From NCBI GenBank assembly GCA_039918615.1, contig JBDSHG010000194.1:1-48204 (forward strand): a DNA stretch of 48,204 bases, written 5' to 3'. Below, in pieces: positions 13,756 to 22,035 of this stretch. The notes beneath the pieces are model-generated. The model was not told where the DNA came from. It did no database searches and saw only the letters and a program-made list of their open reading frames with translations. Positions within the stretch are counted from its first letter, which is position 1, and each line of letters opens with the position of its first letter. The translations under genes and the position numbers were made by a program. This DNA comes from FEN-1250 sp039918615. GTDB lineage: Bacteria > Gemmatimonadota > Gemmatimonadetes > Gemmatimonadales > Gemmatimonadaceae.

Positions 13756-16287
13756 TCAGCGTGCACGCGCGGCCTCGAGTAGCGCGAGGCGTTTCCGTGT
13801 GGGATAGGGCGTCGTGCCCTTGAACGCGCGCCAGAGGATTCGATTGAATACCGCGTCGTCGACCCGATCCTCTCGCGCGAGATCGATGTGCGCGGATGCG
13901 CGCGCGCCCGGTGCCGAAGCGAGATTCAGCTCGGCGAGCGGCTGTGCCGGAGTGAGTGCGGTGTACGCACGATTGTCGGGCGATGAGCGCCAGATCTCGC
14001 GGAGGGGGCGCCCGAAGTGATCGAAGTGCGAGAAGGCATCGAGGCCGAGCATCTCCTCCATCGTCGCGAGTACATCGGTGGTATTGACGAAGCGGTGCAC
14101 TACACCGCCGCGTGCCCACGGCGAGATGACGAACATGACCGAGCGATGCGAGTCGACGTGATCTGGCCCGGCCTGCGCGTCGTCTTCGAGAACGAACACC
14201 ACCGTTTTGCTCCAGAACTGCGAATGCGAGAGCGCTTCGATGATGCGGCCCAGTGCGAGGTCGTTGTCGGCGAAGCATGCGCGAGGTGTGCACAGGCCGG
14301 CGCGAAGGCCGGCCGTGTGATCTCGCGGGAGATGCAGGATTTCGAACGACGGCATTTTTCCGGCGCGCTCGTACTCGTGGAACTCGGAGATCCAGACATC
14401 CGCGCGTCGCTGGTCCGACACCGCCATGTCGAAGGGCGGATAGGAAGGATTGGTATACGGCTGGAGCGACGGCAGCAGCGCGCGCACGTCGTGCTCGCTC
14501 CCATCGCGCTTCGCGTCTGCGGCATCGGGGTCGCGTGGCATCACCTCGGACGCCTCACCGTAGTTGCGCAGCGAGAGATGCTTGCGCACGGCCGCATCCC
14601 ATAGGTATCCGGCCACCGGATCGTCGACGTCGCCGGGCTCGTCCGGCTCAGGGCGACGGCCACGATAGATATCGGGGGTCGTCTTCTCGACGTAGTCGGT
14701 GACATAGCCCGCGGTGCTCCAGGGATGTCCCTGCGCGCTCACTTCCGCGTTGACGAAGAATCGATCGTACGTCCCAAATCGCTCAGCGAGCGCGTGATGA
14801 TTCGGCGAGATGGCGCGGGGGAAAAACGTGAGCGAGCTGTCGCCGTCGCCAGGGAGAAGATCGCCGAGCACTTGATCGTAGGTGCGATTCTCCTTGATGA
14901 TGTAGATGACGTGCTCGACCGGCGGATATTTAAAGCGCGTGCGCGGCGCGGTCCATCCATTCGACTCGGCGACGCGGTGCGATAGCATCCCGAGCGCCTC
15001 GCCGCGTGCGGCCGGGACTACGGTGAGCGTGCCATCGAGCTGGCCCAGTGTGTAGCCGCGCGGATCTTCGTCTGCGCGCTTCTGATCGGGGCGGGGCCCA
15101 GTGGGATTCGGGCCGGCACCGCGACCCTTGCCGTTGATCACGAGCAGCGAGTCTGCGGAATGCGTGGAGCCGGGTGCGAGCAACGCGGTCGGATACCACT
15201 CCGTGGGAATGCGACCGCTGAGCGAGTCGCTGCCGTGCGCCGATGCGATGCCGGAGGTGAGCGCGGAGAGATTGAACACCGCGACTGCGTTCACGTCCGC
15301 CTCGGCGACAAAGAGCCGAGTGCCGTCGGCAGAGAGGGCGAGTGCATCCGGAGTGCTCCCCTCCGCGAGATCGTCAGGCGGAGGGTCGTGCAGCCAGCGA
15401 ATGACCCGCCGTGAGCGCGTGTCGACGACGGCGGTGCGATCGGTGCTCGCGGAGGCGGCGAAGAGTCGGCTCCCGTTTGCGGAGAGCGTGAGTGCGGACG
15501 GGTGGCGACCGACATCGATGGGTCGCTCGGCCGCGAGCCGCCCGGATGCGAGTGCGTGATAGACGCTAACCGAACCGGCGCCCCAGTCGGAGACATAGAC
15601 GCGACCATCCGCCGCGACGACCACGGCATAGGGATACGATCCGGTGCCGAGTCGCTGCACGATGCGGTGCGATGCGAGATCGACGACGACGATCGAGTCC
15701 GCGAGATTCTCGGCGACGTAGAGCATGTGTCCATCGCGAGAGAGCGCGAGACCGGCGACGTAGCGGGAGCCGGACGGTGGAGCGCTGTCGTTCGGCGCGG
15801 TGGTCCCGCTCACCATCGTGATGCTGTCGATGAGCGTCGCGGGCGCATTAGAGGAAGCCCGCCAGGAGTAGATGTACACGCGGTCGGTGGCGCCGCCGGA
15901 GGCGTAGAGCATCGAGCCGTCGGCGCTGAAGGCGAGGCCGACGAACGCACCCGATTGCGGGAGGCGCTGGACGAGCGCGCCCGTTTCGCGGTTGACGATC
16001 TGAAGTCCCTGCTCGCGATAACCGGAGAGGCTCACGACGATGCTGCGTCCGTCGGGGGCGAGGAGGGCGGAGAGGGGCATGTTGCCGAGCGGAGTGGAGC
16101 GGCCGGCGGGATCGAGGCGGACGCCGGTGGGGAGGCGGGATGTGGAGCTGAGGGATGCGGGAAGGTTGGACGACGGCGGATCCGAGGAGCGAGAGGGGCG
16201 CGAGCAGTTCGCGGCGATGAGCGCGGTCGCGAGTGCAGTGATGGTGCGCGCGAGACGCTTCGAGTGAAAGCGTGAAGTCCGGATCAT
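13756..16287 (-). CDS. bifunctional YncE-like propeller / phosphoesterase lipoprotein
   Basis: The 843-residue product starts at ATG 16287 with a lipobox (IAANC, Cys28). Residues about 60-450 are a seven-bladed YVTN/YncE-type propeller with repeats such as MLYVAENLADSIVVVDLASHRIVQRL, RVYVSDWGAGSVSVY and LFVAEADVNAVAVFNLSAL. Residues about 530-800 are an alkaline-phosphatase-superfamily phosphoesterase domain: HVIYIIKENRTYDQVLGDL, VFVLEDDAQAGPDHVDSHRS and MLGLDAFSHFDHFGRPL. The metal ligands implied are Glu/Asn near the first motif and Asp/His in the second. Such proteins act outside the cytoplasm on phospho-esters of unknown identity. It is divergent from the DUF5916 gene. Confidence 0.9.
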   Translation of the reverse strand: MIRTSRFHSKRLARTITALATALIAANCSRPSRSSDPPSSNLPASLSSTSRLPTGVRLDPAGRSTPLGNMPLSALLAPDGRSIVVSLSGYREQGLQIVNRETGALVQRLPQSGAFVGLAFSADGSMLYASGGATDRVYIYSWRASSNAPATLIDSITMVSGTTAPNDSAPPSGSRYVAGLALSRDGHMLYVAENLADSIVVVDLASHRIVQRLGTGSYPYAVVVAADGRVYVSDWGAGSVSVYHALASGRLAAERPIDVGRHPSALTLSANGSRLFAASASTDRTAVVDTRSRRVIRWLHDPPPDDLAEGSTPDALALSADGTRLFVAEADVNAVAVFNLSALTSGIASAHGSDSLSGRIPTEWYPTALLAPGSTHSADSLLVINGKGRGAGPNPTGPRPDQKRADEDPRGYTLGQLDGTLTVVPAARGEALGMLSHRVAESNGWTAPRTRFKYPPVEHVIYIIKENRTYDQVLGDLLPGDGDSSLTFFPRAISPNHHALAERFGTYDRFFVNAEVSAQGHPWSTAGYVTDYVEKTTPDIYRGRRPEPDEPGDVDDPVAGYLWDAAVRKHLSLRNYGEASEVMPRDPDAADAKRDGSEHDVRALLPSLQPYTNPSYPPFDMAVSDQRRADVWISEFHEYERAGKMPSFEILHLPRDHTAGLRAGLCTPRACFADNDLALGRIIEALSHSQFWSKTVVFVLEDDAQAGPDHVDSHRSVMFVISPWARGGVVHRFVNTTDVLATMEEMLGLDAFSHFDHFGRPLREIWRSSPDNRAYTALTPAQPLAELNLASAPGARASAHIDLAREDRVDDAVFNRILWRAFKGTTPYPTRKRLALLEAARAR

Positions 16288-16523
16288 GTGCTTGGGCGGG
16301 TGCGGGTCAGTGTGCACGTGGGCCAACGCTTGATATAAGGGCGATGGCGCAGAGGCACGCAAGCGCAATTCGTGAATCAACGAGCGACACCGGTCTGAGA
16401 ACGAACGCGCTTCAAACGATTCAGCGTGCGCATGCATCCAATCGAGCGAACGACTCTCATGCCAATCGTCGCGCGACACGCTTTTGCGTAAATGTCGAAA
16501 CAGCGTCGCACTCTCTCTCGTAG

Positions 16524-19274
16524 ATGTCTTTCATGCGACACGAATACACGATGGTGCTCCTCGCGAGCGTTACGATCTGCGTTCCCGCGCGCGCACAAGG
16601 CTCTGACAGTGTGCGCGTCTCCGCTCCTGCGGCCCCGGTGGCACGCGCTGCGCGACGCGTCGGCGCGATCGTGATCGATGGAACTCTCGACGACTCGGCG
16701 TGGCGCGCCGCGACGCCGATCACCGGCTTGCGGCAGTATCAGCCCGATGAGGGGGCTCCGGCATCGGTCCCCACGGAGATTCGCCTACTATATGATGATC
16801 AGACGCTCTACATCGGCGCGCGCATGTCCGAGCCGCAGGGCGCGCGCGGGGTGCGTGCGCCACTCGCGCGCCGCGATCAGCTGCTCGATGCGAATGGGAA
16901 TAACGGATCGTTCAATTCGCTCACGACGGACAAGCTCATCGTGGTGCTCGATCCGTATCACAACCATCGCGACCAAGCGCTGTTCGAGGTAAATCCTGCG
17001 GGGGTGCGCGGCGATCAGCTCAATGGCGATCAGGGGTGGGATCCCATCTGGACCGCAGCAACGAAGATCGATTCACTCGGGTGGACTGCGGAGATGCGCA
17101 TCCCGTATTCGCAGCTCCGCTTCTCGCGCGACTCGGTGCAGGTGTGGGGGATGCAGATCTGGCGGTACGACGACAGACTGAACGAGCGCGACATGTGGTC
17201 CTTCTGGAAGCGCAGCGACGCGGGTGGGCCGGCGTACTACGGCACCGTGGAGGGCATTCGCATCGGCGAGCGCCCGCGCCAGCTCGAGCTTCTGCCGTAC
17301 ATTCTGACCGGCGAGCAGCTGCAGACCTCCGATGCGAATGATCCTTTTCACGGAAGCCACGACACGCGCATTCGTGCGGGCGGCGACGTGAAGTATCTGC
17401 TGACCTCGAATCTCACGCTCGACGCCACTTTCTATCCGGACTTCGGACAGGTGGAGGTCGATCCCGCGACGCTCAATCTCTCGCCGTTCGAGACGTTCTA
17501 CGACGAGAAGCGTCCCTTCTTCATCGCAGGGTCGAGTGCGTTCAGCTTCGGCGGGTTGAGTTGTCAGTTCTGTGACAACGTGAGTGGCCTCAGTGTGTTC
17601 TACTCGCGACGCATCGGACGCCTGCCGCAGCTGTCGGATTTGGTGCATTCGCAATCCACCTTCGCGGAAACGCCCGACTACACGCCGATCATCGGTGCCG
17701 CGAAGATCACGGGGCGAACGAACAGCGGCTACACCGTGGGGCTGCTCGACGCGGTGACGAGTCCGCAGATGGAGCGCTATCTCACCGCATCATCACCGAC
17801 GCCGCTGAAGCAGGAGGTCGAGCCGCTCTCGAACTACTTCGTCGGCCGCGTGCAGAAAGAGCTCAACAACGGCAACTCGGCCGTCGGCATCGCGCTCACG
17901 TCAACCGTGCGCCGGCTCGACGACAGCGTGCTCACGGATCATCTGCGCAATCGCGCCGAGGCGGCGGGGCTGGACTGGTCGCACACGTGGCACCATCACG
18001 ACTATTCGTGGACGGGGAGCGCGGTGCTGTCCAGCGTCGAAGGATCGGCCGCGTCGATCACCGCCACCGAGCGCTCGAGCGCGCACTATTTTCAGCGTCC
18101 GGATCGCGGGGAGCGCGGCGGCGGCTTCTTCGATGAGCGATACGACACGCTGGCCACCGCGCTGCGCGGATACGGATTCTACACGCGCCTCGCGAAGGAC
18201 AACGGGAATTGGCTGTGGGAGGTGTTGACCAATTGGCGGAGCCCGGGCTTCGAGGTGAACGACCTCGCGTATCTCGACCGTGCCGACTACAAGTGGATGG
18301 ACGCAAACATCGGCAGGCAGTGGACGGTGCCGACGAAGTGGTATCGGAGCATCAACACGATCGCCGGCGGTCAGCAGCAGTTCACGTATGATGGTCTCAA
18401 GAACAACGAAGATTGGCACGCGTACTACGGCATGCAGTTCACGAACTACTGGAATTTGCGCTCTATCTGGATCTTCAGTCCCACGACGGAAGACGATCGG
18501 CTGACACGCGGCGGTCCCGCGGTGATGCACACCGGTTACAACCTCGGTCAAATCGAGATTTCCACGGACGCGCGCAAACGTGCGGTGCTCGACATGCTCG
18601 TGGGAGTAGCGCACGGGGTGGATGCACCGACGCGGACACTCACTCTCAAGCCAGGCATCGCGTTCAAGCCGATGGCGAGTGTGTTCGTGCAGCTCTCGCC
18701 GACGTACCAGACCGATGAGGATGCGGCACAGTATGTGACGACGGTTCCGGATTCGACCGACGTGGCGTTTTTTGGGAATCGCTACGTGTTCGGGTACATC
18801 AAGACGCGCACGATCTCGCTCGACACGCGCATCAACTGGACCTTCTCGCCGAATCTTACGCTGCAGCTCTTCGTGCAGCCGTTCATCGCGAGCGGCGCGT
18901 ACTCATCGTTCCGCGAGTTTGCGGCGCCGAGGACGGTGAAGAAGCTGGTGTATGGGGAGGACATTGGGACGATCTCGCGGACGCCGGCGTCGGAGGGAGC
19001 AGGGGCGTCGTACACGGTGGATCCGGATGGGGCGGGGCCGGCGGCAGCGTTCAGTTTTGGGGATCCCGATTTTACGACGCGGGCACTGCGCGGGAGTGCG
19101 GTGCTGCGGTGGGAGTATCGGCCGGGGTCGACGGTGTACTTCGTGTGGACGCAGCAGCGGACTGGGTTTGACTCGGAGGGGACGTTCGGATTTGGGAGTG
19201 CGGCGGCGGCGGTGTTTCGGGATAAGCCGGTGAATCTGTTTCAGGTGAAGGTGAATTATTGGATTGGAAGGTGA
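16524..19274 (+). CDS. DUF5916 / CBM9-like N-terminal domain outer-membrane-type protein
   Basis: The 916-residue protein starts at ATG 16524 (or ATG 16533) and has a signal peptide ending near CVPARAQG. Residues about 45-230 form a CBM9-like domain: AIVIDGTLDDSAWRAATPI, EIRLLYDDQTLYIGARM, WTAEMRIPYSQLRF. The remaining large domain (YPDFGQVEVDPATLNLSPFETFYDEKRPFFIAGS onward) is the DUF5916 region, with alternating aromatic strands that suggest an outer-membrane beta-barrel. The final residues NLFQVKVNYWIGR resemble a barrel C-terminal strand. The substrate is unknown. The family is frequent in Gemmatimonadota and Bacteroidota. Confidence 0.9.
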   Translation: MSFMRHEYTMVLLASVTICVPARAQGSDSVRVSAPAAPVARAARRVGAIVIDGTLDDSAWRAATPITGLRQYQPDEGAPASVPTEIRLLYDDQTLYIGARMSEPQGARGVRAPLARRDQLLDANGNNGSFNSLTTDKLIVVLDPYHNHRDQALFEVNPAGVRGDQLNGDQGWDPIWTAATKIDSLGWTAEMRIPYSQLRFSRDSVQVWGMQIWRYDDRLNERDMWSFWKRSDAGGPAYYGTVEGIRIGERPRQLELLPYILTGEQLQTSDANDPFHGSHDTRIRAGGDVKYLLTSNLTLDATFYPDFGQVEVDPATLNLSPFETFYDEKRPFFIAGSSAFSFGGLSCQFCDNVSGLSVFYSRRIGRLPQLSDLVHSQSTFAETPDYTPIIGAAKITGRTNSGYTVGLLDAVTSPQMERYLTASSPTPLKQEVEPLSNYFVGRVQKELNNGNSAVGIALTSTVRRLDDSVLTDHLRNRAEAAGLDWSHTWHHHDYSWTGSAVLSSVEGSAASITATERSSAHYFQRPDRGERGGGFFDERYDTLATALRGYGFYTRLAKDNGNWLWEVLTNWRSPGFEVNDLAYLDRADYKWMDANIGRQWTVPTKWYRSINTIAGGQQQFTYDGLKNNEDWHAYYGMQFTNYWNLRSIWIFSPTTEDDRLTRGGPAVMHTGYNLGQIEISTDARKRAVLDMLVGVAHGVDAPTRTLTLKPGIAFKPMASVFVQLSPTYQTDEDAAQYVTTVPDSTDVAFFGNRYVFGYIKTRTISLDTRINWTFSPNLTLQLFVQPFIASGAYSSFREFAAPRTVKKLVYGEDIGTISRTPASEGAGASYTVDPDGAGPAAAFSFGDPDFTTRALRGSAVLRWEYRPGSTVYFVWTQQRTGFDSEGTFGFGSAAAAVFRDKPVNLFQVKVNYWIGR

Positions 19275-19288
19275 GCATTCTTATGCTC
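19273..19288 (+). terminator. weak stem-loop between convergent genes
   Basis: GAGCAT and ATGCTC pair around a TCTT loop starting within the DUF5916 stop codon. There is a short TT after the stem but no long U-run, so terminator function is tentative. Confidence 0.35.
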
Positions 19289-19314
19289 TTAGCATCATCA
19301 GATTGTCTTGCGGT

Positions 19315-20160
19315 CTACGGCACGGACGCACGGAATTGTATGGGATCGAGAATAGTCGATATGCGAAGTGAACCGGTGAGAATGAACAAACGAGGCGACT
19401 CGCGGAATTTGAAGACACGATAGAGACTGAAGTGATGCGCGCGCCGATCGGATACTGCTACCTCCGTCGCGCTCGCGTAAAAGGGTGTCATGGATCCGAA
19501 CGCCGTGGTCTTGACCTCAATGAGTCGCTCGCGGCCATCAATTTCAAAAGACGAAATATCGTATCCCAGACCAACGCCCTGCGTCTGCGACACGTGTTCG
19601 ATGCGCTGCGCAAGTTCGCGACGTCCGGCTTCCCACAAACGACGATGTTCTACTTCTAAGGCGAACACCTCTCCCGCGCGACCCAGCGAAGCGTTTCGAG
19701 CTTCTATCGCGAGATAGTCGACTCCTCGACGAAGCACAGCGGGCAATTGGCGTCGCTCGTAGCCTGCCGTTCTCACGCGAACTGGTACAGGCACAAGAAT
19801 ATCCGCGAGCGGTCGTACGGACTCTATGCCTGGGGCGGGAGCTTCGACTAGTTCCGCTGAGGCACCATTGAGGCGTGCATCCAGCCCCAAGCGCTCCGAC
19901 ACTTCGTCCTTTAGGAGCTCCTGATAGTTAGCTCGCGGCTTGTAACCATCAATGTAGGGAAACCCGAGCTCTAACAGGACGGCGCTGATATTGGCGTGCT
20001 TGAACTCAATTGCCCCGGCGGAGCGCCCGTGCAGCACCGATTGAAGACGGCGATTGTGATCCTTCTTGTTGTACGACTCTCCGCGCAGCTCGAGCTCTAG
20101 CATGGCGAAATAGTCAGCTATCGTCGCTGCAACCTCTTCAAGGGACCAGTCTTCAGCCAC
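19315..20160 (-). CDS. DUF3883 domain protein (predicted nuclease fold)
   Basis: This 281-residue protein uses a GTG start at 20160. The N-terminal half (WSLEEVAATIADYFAMLELEL, SAGAIEFKHANISAVLLELG, YIDGYKPRANYQELL) is a module I recall next to DUF3883 in other bacteria. The C-terminal DUF3883 domain reads QGVGLGYDISSFEIDGRERLIEVKTT, where Asp in YDI and the EVK triad look like a PD-(D/E)xK nuclease core. DUF3883 is common in restriction and defence-related proteins, but the role here is unknown. The gene has lower GC than its neighbours and lies beside an IS3 element, suggesting horizontal transfer. Confidence 0.82.
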   Translation of the reverse strand: MAEDWSLEEVAATIADYFAMLELELRGESYNKKDHNRRLQSVLHGRSAGAIEFKHANISAVLLELGFPYIDGYKPRANYQELLKDEVSERLGLDARLNGASAELVEAPAPGIESVRPLADILVPVPVRVRTAGYERRQLPAVLRRGVDYLAIEARNASLGRAGEVFALEVEHRRLWEAGRRELAQRIEHVSQTQGVGLGYDISSFEIDGRERLIEVKTTAFGSMTPFYASATEVAVSDRRAHHFSLYRVFKFRESPRLFILTGSLRISTILDPIQFRASVP

Positions 20161-20410
20161 GACTGTCCATTGAATGGGATGAAGCTTGATGTGATTTCAG
20201 CTCCAACATCCGAGACCGAACGCTTAGTCCGAGAGCCCAACGTTTCCCGAGAATAACGATTATCTGCTCAGTGCCCGAGTCGACGACTCGTTGAGCACCA
20301 TTGCGACAATTCGATGGGAGGAGGAGGTCAACGGCGTTCATGCGATAATGGAAACGGAAAAGAATCATACCGACTATATGATAGGGCGCGCTAAACAGGA
20401 AGCGGAACAT
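20153..20410 (-). CDS. small hypothetical upstream of DUF3883 gene
   Basis: An 85-residue frame starts at ATG 20410 behind a good Shine-Dalgarno (GGTGAGG, 7 bases away). It ends 8 bases inside the DUF3883 gene, so the two could be coupled. The N-terminus is hydrophobic (FRFLFSAPYHIVGMILF), and the rest has no recognisable motif. The stretch 20411-20486 up to the insertion sequence shows nothing I can support. It may be a leader frame and not a functional protein. Confidence 0.3.
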   Translation of the reverse strand: MFRFLFSAPYHIVGMILFRFHYRMNAVDLLLPSNCRNGAQRVVDSGTEQIIVILGKRWALGLSVRSRMLELKSHQASSHSMDSRG

Positions 20411-20562
20411 CTTGACGCCTCACCAGTTGCAAATCGAGCGATTTGGATGCATTGGCAATGCTTGCGGTGAGACGGTGGAGGTCCGCGGGCGGGTAGCCCA
20501 GTTTAGAGGTCCACTTCTAAGTTGACAGTCTTCACAGCCACGAGCGTGGCGAGGAGGACTGG

Positions 20563-20829
20563 ATGCGGAAATCGCGATTCACCGATGAGCAGATCGTTGG
20601 GATTCTGAAGGAAGCGGAGAAGACGGGCAAGACGAGCGAGATCGTGCGCCGTCATGGGATCGCCAAGGAAACGTTCTACCGGTGGCGCCGGAAGTACGGC
20701 GGGATGGAAGTGCCGGATGCACGCCGGCTCAAGCAGCTGGAGGAGGAGAATCGGCGGCTCAAGCGCGTGGTCGCCGATCAGGCGCTGAATCTCCAGGTGC
20801 TGAAGGACGTGCTGGGAAAAGAGTGGTGA
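20563..20829 (+). CDS. IS3 family transposase OrfA
   Basis: The 88-residue protein has the helix-turn-helix of the IS3/IS911 OrfA family (RFTDEQIVGILKEAEKTG, IVRRHGIAKETFYRWRRKYG). It is followed by a leucine-zipper-like helix (LKQLEEENRRLKRVVADQAL). It binds the element's ends and, fused to OrfB, forms the active transposase. The end of the gene holds a slippery heptamer G-GGA-AAA at 20814-20820, from which a -1 shift leads directly into the orfB frame. Confidence 0.95.
   Translation: MRKSRFTDEQIVGILKEAEKTGKTSEIVRRHGIAKETFYRWRRKYGGMEVPDARRLKQLEEENRRLKRVVADQALNLQVLKDVLGKEW
20814..20820 (+). promoter_or_regulatory. -1 ribosomal frameshift heptamer
   Basis: In the orfA frame the codons are ctG GGA AAA gag, an X-XXY-YYZ heptamer. 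A -1 slip here continues as AGA GTG GTG ACG into orfB without a stop. Programmed -1 frameshifting is established in the IS3 family; its use at this site is inferred. Confidence 0.7.
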
Positions 20830-21674
20830 CGATGGAGCAGCGGCGGACCATCGTGGCCGAGAGCACGCGCACCGCCGGGAGCGAACGACGCGCGTGTCGG
20901 TGGCCCGGCGTGCACCGGAGTGCGGTGCGCTACGTGCCGGACCACCGCGACGATGCGGCGCTTCGCAAACGCTTGAGCGATCTGGCCGACGCCTCTCCGC
21001 GCTGGGGCCTGCCGCGGTTGATCTGGAAGCTGCGGCAGGCGGGGGTGTACGATAATCACAAACGGGTGCAGCGGCTCTATCGTTTGGAGGGTCTCGCGGT
21101 CCGGCGCCGGTGCCGGCGGCGCACAGGCACGGCCGAGCCGCGGGTGGTGCTGCCCGGCGCGACCCGAGCGAACGAGCAGTGGGCGATGGATTTCATGCGA
21201 GATACGTTGGCCGATGGCCGCGCCTTTCGCGCGCTCACGCTGATCGATGTGTTCACGCGCGACTCGCCGACGATGGAAGTGGACGTGAGTCTGGGCGCAG
21301 ACCGGGTCGTGGCGGTGCTCGAGCGACTGCGCACCACGCGCGGCCTGCCCGAGCGCATCACGGTGGACAACGGGCCGGAGTTTCGTAGCAAGGCGCTCGA
21401 TGTCTGGGCGCACCACCACCACGTGCAGCTGGTCTTCAGCCGGCCGGGCAACCCGGTGGACAACACGTTCATCGAAGCGTTCAACGGACGGGTGCGCGAC
21501 GAGTGCCTGAATCAACATTGGTTTCGCTCGCTCGCCGATGCGCGGGGTACGATCGAAGCGTGGCGGGTCAGCTACAACACCGCGCGACCACACCGTGCGC
21601 TGGGGGGACGAACCCCAGCACAGTTTGCGAGTGCACATGCGTCAGAGGAAAATCAAATCCGACTGTCAGCGTAA
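20826..21674 (+). CDS. IS3 family transposase OrfB (DDE integrase)
   Basis: The frame has 282 residues from a GTG that overlaps the orfA stop as GTGA. An N-terminal HTH_21-like segment (RWGLPRLIWKLRQAGVYDNHKRVQRLYR) precedes the integrase core. The catalytic triad is visible as Asp in EQWAMDFM, Asp in ITVDNGPEF and Glu in NTFIEAFNGR. The C-terminal YNTARPHRALGGRTPAQFA is typical of the family. It is likely made as an OrfAB fusion by -1 frameshifting, and also perhaps alone by coupling. No internal stop is present, so the copy may still be active. Confidence 0.95.
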   Translation: MTMEQRRTIVAESTRTAGSERRACRWPGVHRSAVRYVPDHRDDAALRKRLSDLADASPRWGLPRLIWKLRQAGVYDNHKRVQRLYRLEGLAVRRRCRRRTGTAEPRVVLPGATRANEQWAMDFMRDTLADGRAFRALTLIDVFTRDSPTMEVDVSLGADRVVAVLERLRTTRGLPERITVDNGPEFRSKALDVWAHHHHVQLVFSRPGNPVDNTFIEAFNGRVRDECLNQHWFRSLADARGTIEAWRVSYNTARPHRALGGRTPAQFASAHASEENQIRLSA

Positions 21675-21703
21675 GATTGGACCTAAACGGGGGCTACCCG
21701 CCC

Positions 21704-21946
21704 TCATTGCTGGCAGATTCCGCGTGTTGTATTGGAATGGCAGATTTGTGCAAGAAAATTTGATAAGCCATCCACTTATCCAGCATCGACCCTTGCGCGC
21801 ACACCCGATAGCGCACGCGCATCTCATTACGTGAGATTGAATCAACAGGTGTAGATCCAATTCGTTGGCAGAGGCTCGGGAAAGGGAGCGTGTATGACTC
21901 TCGAAAGGCCATTTCGCGCACGCTTGTTTGCCACTAAAATTCTGAA
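21704..21946. other. gene-poor flank between IS and thiC riboswitch
   Basis: About 243 bases of lower GC with no gene I can support. A perfect 6-base inverted repeat (ATCTCA / TGAGAT) lies at 21821-21837. A -10-like TAAAAT at 21935-21940 sits about 7 bases before the riboswitch and may be the thiC promoter; I see no good -35. Confidence 0.4.
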
Positions 21947-22034
21947 TTGACCGGGGTGCCCGGCTCACCCCTGAGCCGCGGCTGAGAGAGTCCCGTTGAA
22001 CCTGATCCGGTTCGCACCGGCGTAGGGAGTCGAA
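21947..22034 (+). promoter_or_regulatory. TPP riboswitch (THI element)
   Basis: The conserved aptamer blocks are present in order: GGGGTGCC, GGCTGAGAG, CCCGTTGAACCTGATCCGG and the terminal GCGTAGGGA. They lie directly upstream of thiC, the classic target. The likely Shine-Dalgarno AGGGAG (22024-22029) is part of the aptamer's 3' end, 6 bases before the thiC ATG. Ligand binding should therefore mask the ribosome site directly. Confidence 0.95.
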
Positions 22035-22035
22035 T

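Larger units (their letters stand above)
20487..21703 (+). mobile_element. IS3-family insertion sequence
   Basis: The element carries overlapping orfA and orfB genes between imperfect inverted repeats. The outer 13 bases (GGGCGGGTAGCCC) at 20487-20499 are an exact reverse complement of 21691-21703. The similarity continues inward (GTTTAG, GGTCC, TGACAGTC) to about 20529 and 21660. I could not find a direct target duplication at these borders, so the exact ends may be a few bases further out. Both genes look intact. Confidence 0.85.

Noticed and set aside
21694..21921. Minus-strand frame of about 75 residues in the IS-thiC gap
   Set aside because: No ribosome site, no recognisable motif and atypical composition; probably chance in lower-GC DNA.
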